In this document: in pieces, positions 61,279-64,000 of the stretch
Position numbering within the stretch: position 1 is the first letter of the stretch
Layout: each line of letters opens with the position of its first letter
NCBI GenBank assembly: GCA_000231825.2
Contig: JH720326.1
Location: 747,574 to 811,573 of the forward strand
DNA: 64,000 bases
Reading direction: 5' to 3'
Source: Tetrahymena elliotti 4EA
Lineage: Eukaryota; Ciliophora; Oligohymenophorea; Hymenostomatida; Tetrahymenidae
The notes under the pieces: model-generated
The model's input: the letters and a program-made list of their open reading frames with translations, nothing else
Told to the model about the DNA's origin: nothing
Databases searched by the model: none
Program-made: the position numbers and the translations under genes

Positions 61279-64000
61279 TCATTTACGCCAATAAGTAGCC
61301 CATTTATGAATTATATCAGTAACTTAAGCAAAAAAGGCTGTTTCACTCTCATCTAAAATATTCAAGAAATGCAACTCTGCTTGGGTGTCATTTAGATCTA
61401 AATAAAATTTTTCAGCTAATTTTTCTAAAGCTTCGATGCTCATGTCCTTAATTCCTGAGTCTATCATTAAATGGAATAGATTGACTATCAATTTAGCATA
61501 TTTTCTTAAATAAATATAGGCATGGACACATTTCTTTTTAAATTCTGAATAAACTCTACTGTCTTTGCCTCCCATACCTTCAATCATCTAAGAACATAAT
61601 TTCAATGGTGGTGGATATGGCTTAGGATCTTGACCAAGAATGAAACCAAAGTCAATGTGGAAAAATTTTCCAGTAATATCAACCATTAAGTTTTCTAAGT
61701 GACGATCACCTACTCCCAAAAAGTAAGTCATCACACTGTAACCAGCACAACTAAGCATGTAATTTTCCATAATTTTCGAGTTTACATATTCGATGTTGCT
61801 TAGCTTTGCTTGTTCATCATTTTACAATCTCAGATTTTTGTATTCTTCATAGATTGGATTTTCAGGATTTGCAGCTAACCCTTGTAAGTACTAAGAAAAT
61901 TACTTACCTTTTTTTAGTAAATCTTGAATAGTTGTAGAATTAGGAACAAATTCCATAAATCCATCATTTTTAGAACAAGCAAGAACTTTATAAGGCATAA
62001 TCCTGAAATCCTAACCAACACCTTTCAATAATCCATCCATCAAATTAAAGATTTGCATAACAAGTTAATCTTATCTCAAATCATCACCGTTCTTATAAAT
62101 CATCTCCACTTTCCTTTCTTAATCCTTTTAACCTTTTTTTATAAAATTAAATGAAAGTTTTTTCATCCATTTTAGCTTAAAGACAAGCAGTTTTAATCAG
62201 AATTATTCATATAAAAGAAATTGAAAAACCCAATTTATAAAGTAAAATCTTATATTAGATCATTAATGTTATAAATTTTGATTTAATTATAAAAAATGAC
62301 CAATTATCTTTTTCTTTCATTCAGCTCAAGGTTATAAAAGACTTTTTCTTTTTAATGATATTTAATACTTAATCTTTCAATCTAAAAAAATAAAAAAAAG
62401 ACAGAATTCTATTTTGTTTTTGTAGTTAAGTCCTCTAATCAGCTTAACTAGATTGAAAATTTATTAATTTCAATGATAAAAATAAATAATTATCTATAAA
62501 ATTCTAACAGAATAGATTAGTACTAGCTGTTTACATTTATAGCTTTTTTTATTTTTATGAACAATTTTTTATTCATTTAATATTTATTTACATTAACCTT
62601 TAATTGTCTTTTCTATTAAATGGATGGTGTTTTAATTAAGGTATTTTATTTATTGTTTAAGATAATTGTGTTTTAATGAATAAATTAATTGAAAATGATG
62701 ATATCTGTCTAACTTACATTCAAAAAAAAAACTGTATGGATTTTTTTTTTGATTAATAAAAAAAATTTAATAGTGAGATATTAATAGTTCTTGAGTGTAA
62801 ATTGAATGCTGAAAGTGTTATCAGTAAATTTTGATTGAAGTTTTATTGATAAATAAATGTAAGTTAAAATAAATTCAAGTGTTAAATAATGTTACCTATT
62901 GGATAAGCTGTAAATGTCATCTTTATTGGTGCCATTGCACTCTTAAAAACAGTAGATTGTTAATGAATAGATTCAGAAAGAATTAAATTTGGATTTAAAC
63001 AGAATGGATGCTCTTTGAAATTTGGTTTTTTGTATTCGTCTGATGCTAGCTTTTTTTTGATTATTTCAATTTTTTAAGTTCTATCTTTTTTACCCATAGA
63101 AAAAACAATTTATCTTAATTTCTATCTGAATTCTGACTAGAGATTTAATATTTCAAAATTTTCTTCACACTTTTCCTAAAGTTCTTCATTCATCTTTTCA
63201 AACACTTAATTAAACCATTCCTGTACTCTTTAATTAGTAGGATTGAGTTTCGCTTTTTCTTTCTAGTCCATTTCTCTATCGCATTCAACTAATAAATACC
63301 TTAATTAAAAAATTATTCAAAAAAGATGTAAGCTAAAATTTGATTTCAATCAGCATTTCCAAAACTAACAAAAAATGTTTAAATTAAGTAAATTAATATA
63401 CCAATAAAATAAAGTAGCTATCTCTGTGTTTTCACATGCTTTCTTAACTAAAAACTGAGCAAGATGGCTTTATTCATAATTAAAGGGTTCATATCTTAAG
63501 GCCTAAGTAAGCTACAATAGAATTGAACAAATTGTAGATGTTTGCTCCTTTTCGAGCTGTTCACAGGCATATTTACGAATAATAATAGCAGCATCTTAAG
63601 GTTTTTTGTACTTTTTATTATAGTATTCATTGGCGCAAAATGAGCTAGACAACAAATGTAATGCATCACCATAAGAGCATTTAGCCCAGTTTTTCAGCAT
63701 TTTCTTGGCTTCATTTATTTCTTTTGAATTATCCCATTAAATTGAATGCAAAAACTTTACTAGTGCCTCAGGATTCTAAATCAAAGAATATCTAAATATT
63801 TTCATTAGAATTTATTATAAATTAAAATCCATTTTGAAATTTCTTGTAAATTTTAAATCTAAAATAATACCTGAATCTGTAAAATAATAGCTTCTCATCT
63901 TGCTTTAACTCACCTAGAATTGGTTTTTTTATTGAATTTTCAATAATTTATAATTCATTTTTAGATGGTTTAAGTTATTGAGGATTCTCATCTTCTCTGA
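61279..64000 (-). CDS. VPS34: Class III phosphatidylinositol 3-kinase (VPS34), C-terminal part
   Basis: Partial, running off the right edge. Exons: 63871-64000 (incomplete), 63402-63791, 62896-63299, 61279-62132, about 592 codons, in phase. The first two carry the helical accessory (PIK) domain ([20 protein letters not shown], ending [13 protein letters not shown]). The kinase domain follows: [36 protein letters not shown], catalytic loop [14 protein letters not shown] at the metal-binding position, and the activation segment ending PPPLKLC. The C terminus is HKWATYWRK, the conserved amphipathic end needed for membrane-dependent activity. VPS34 makes PI3P on endosomes and phagophores, driving endosomal sorting and autophagy. 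A Gln/Asn-rich insert (~61800-61900) lies before the catalytic loop. The 763-bp intron at 62133-62895 is unusually long here. The C2 domain is outside the window. Confidence 0.95.

Noticed and set aside
1..64000. CRISPR arrays, bacterial operons, ribosome binding sites, telomeric repeats
   Set aside because: Nothing of this kind is present; the genome is eukaryotic with spliceosomal introns and ciliate nuclear code, and the repeats found are simple tandem or diverged duplications.

Overview
This window is AT-rich nuclear DNA of a ciliate that uses TGA as its only stop and reads TAA and TAG as glutamine, most likely a Tetrahymena or close relative. Conserved proteins (VPS34, SF3A3, DRC4/GAS8, an ABCA transporter) read through dozens of TAA/TAG codons and stop at TGA, and most introns are short, AT-rich GT...AG introns. 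The sequence looks macronuclear: genes sit a few kb apart in near-pure AT spacers, and I saw no telomeric GGGGTT tracts or obvious transposons. Exon models below were built by hand; for each complete model the exon phases add up to an intact reading frame.

Left part (1-23 kb). The 5' end of a secreted histidine acid phosphatase (minus) is followed by DRC4/GAS8 (plus), a membrane-anchored TPR protein (minus), a leucine-rich-repeat protein whose repeats lie one per exon (minus), a small coiled-coil protein (minus), an 18-exon, 1,536-residue protein joining CCDC81-type HU domains to many EF-hands (plus), a Senescence/spartin-domain protein (plus), and the splicing factor SF3A3 (minus). SF3A3 is followed by a decayed duplicate of its own 3' end.

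Middle (23-50 kb). A 1,122-residue Q/N-rich MYB protein (minus, 24.1-30.0 kb) precedes a more accessory stretch. That stretch holds a decayed transmembrane gene with an in-frame TGA (31.5-32.3 kb), an unknown 320-residue protein, a multi-exon orphan fragment (35.5-36.5 kb), three intronless paralogues of an unrecognised family (38.1, 40.6 and 45.1 kb, all minus), a small unknown gene (43.5 kb, plus), weaker coding-like islands, and diverged local repeats.

Right part (50-64 kb). An 11-exon ABCA-type transporter (plus, 1,315 residues), a 515-residue low-complexity protein with one compact ubiquitin-like/RBD-looking segment (minus), and the catalytic C-terminal part of the class III PI3-kinase VPS34 (minus, running off the right edge).

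The genes do not form an operon or one pathway. DRC4 and probably the HU/EF-hand protein are ciliary. The acid phosphatase, ABCA transporter, spartin-like protein and VPS34 belong to membrane or vacuolar physiology. SF3A3 and MYB act in the nucleus. The best leads for novelty are the HU/EF-hand fusion, the three-copy orphan family, and two diverged repeat copies that keep a hairpin while its stem sequence changes.
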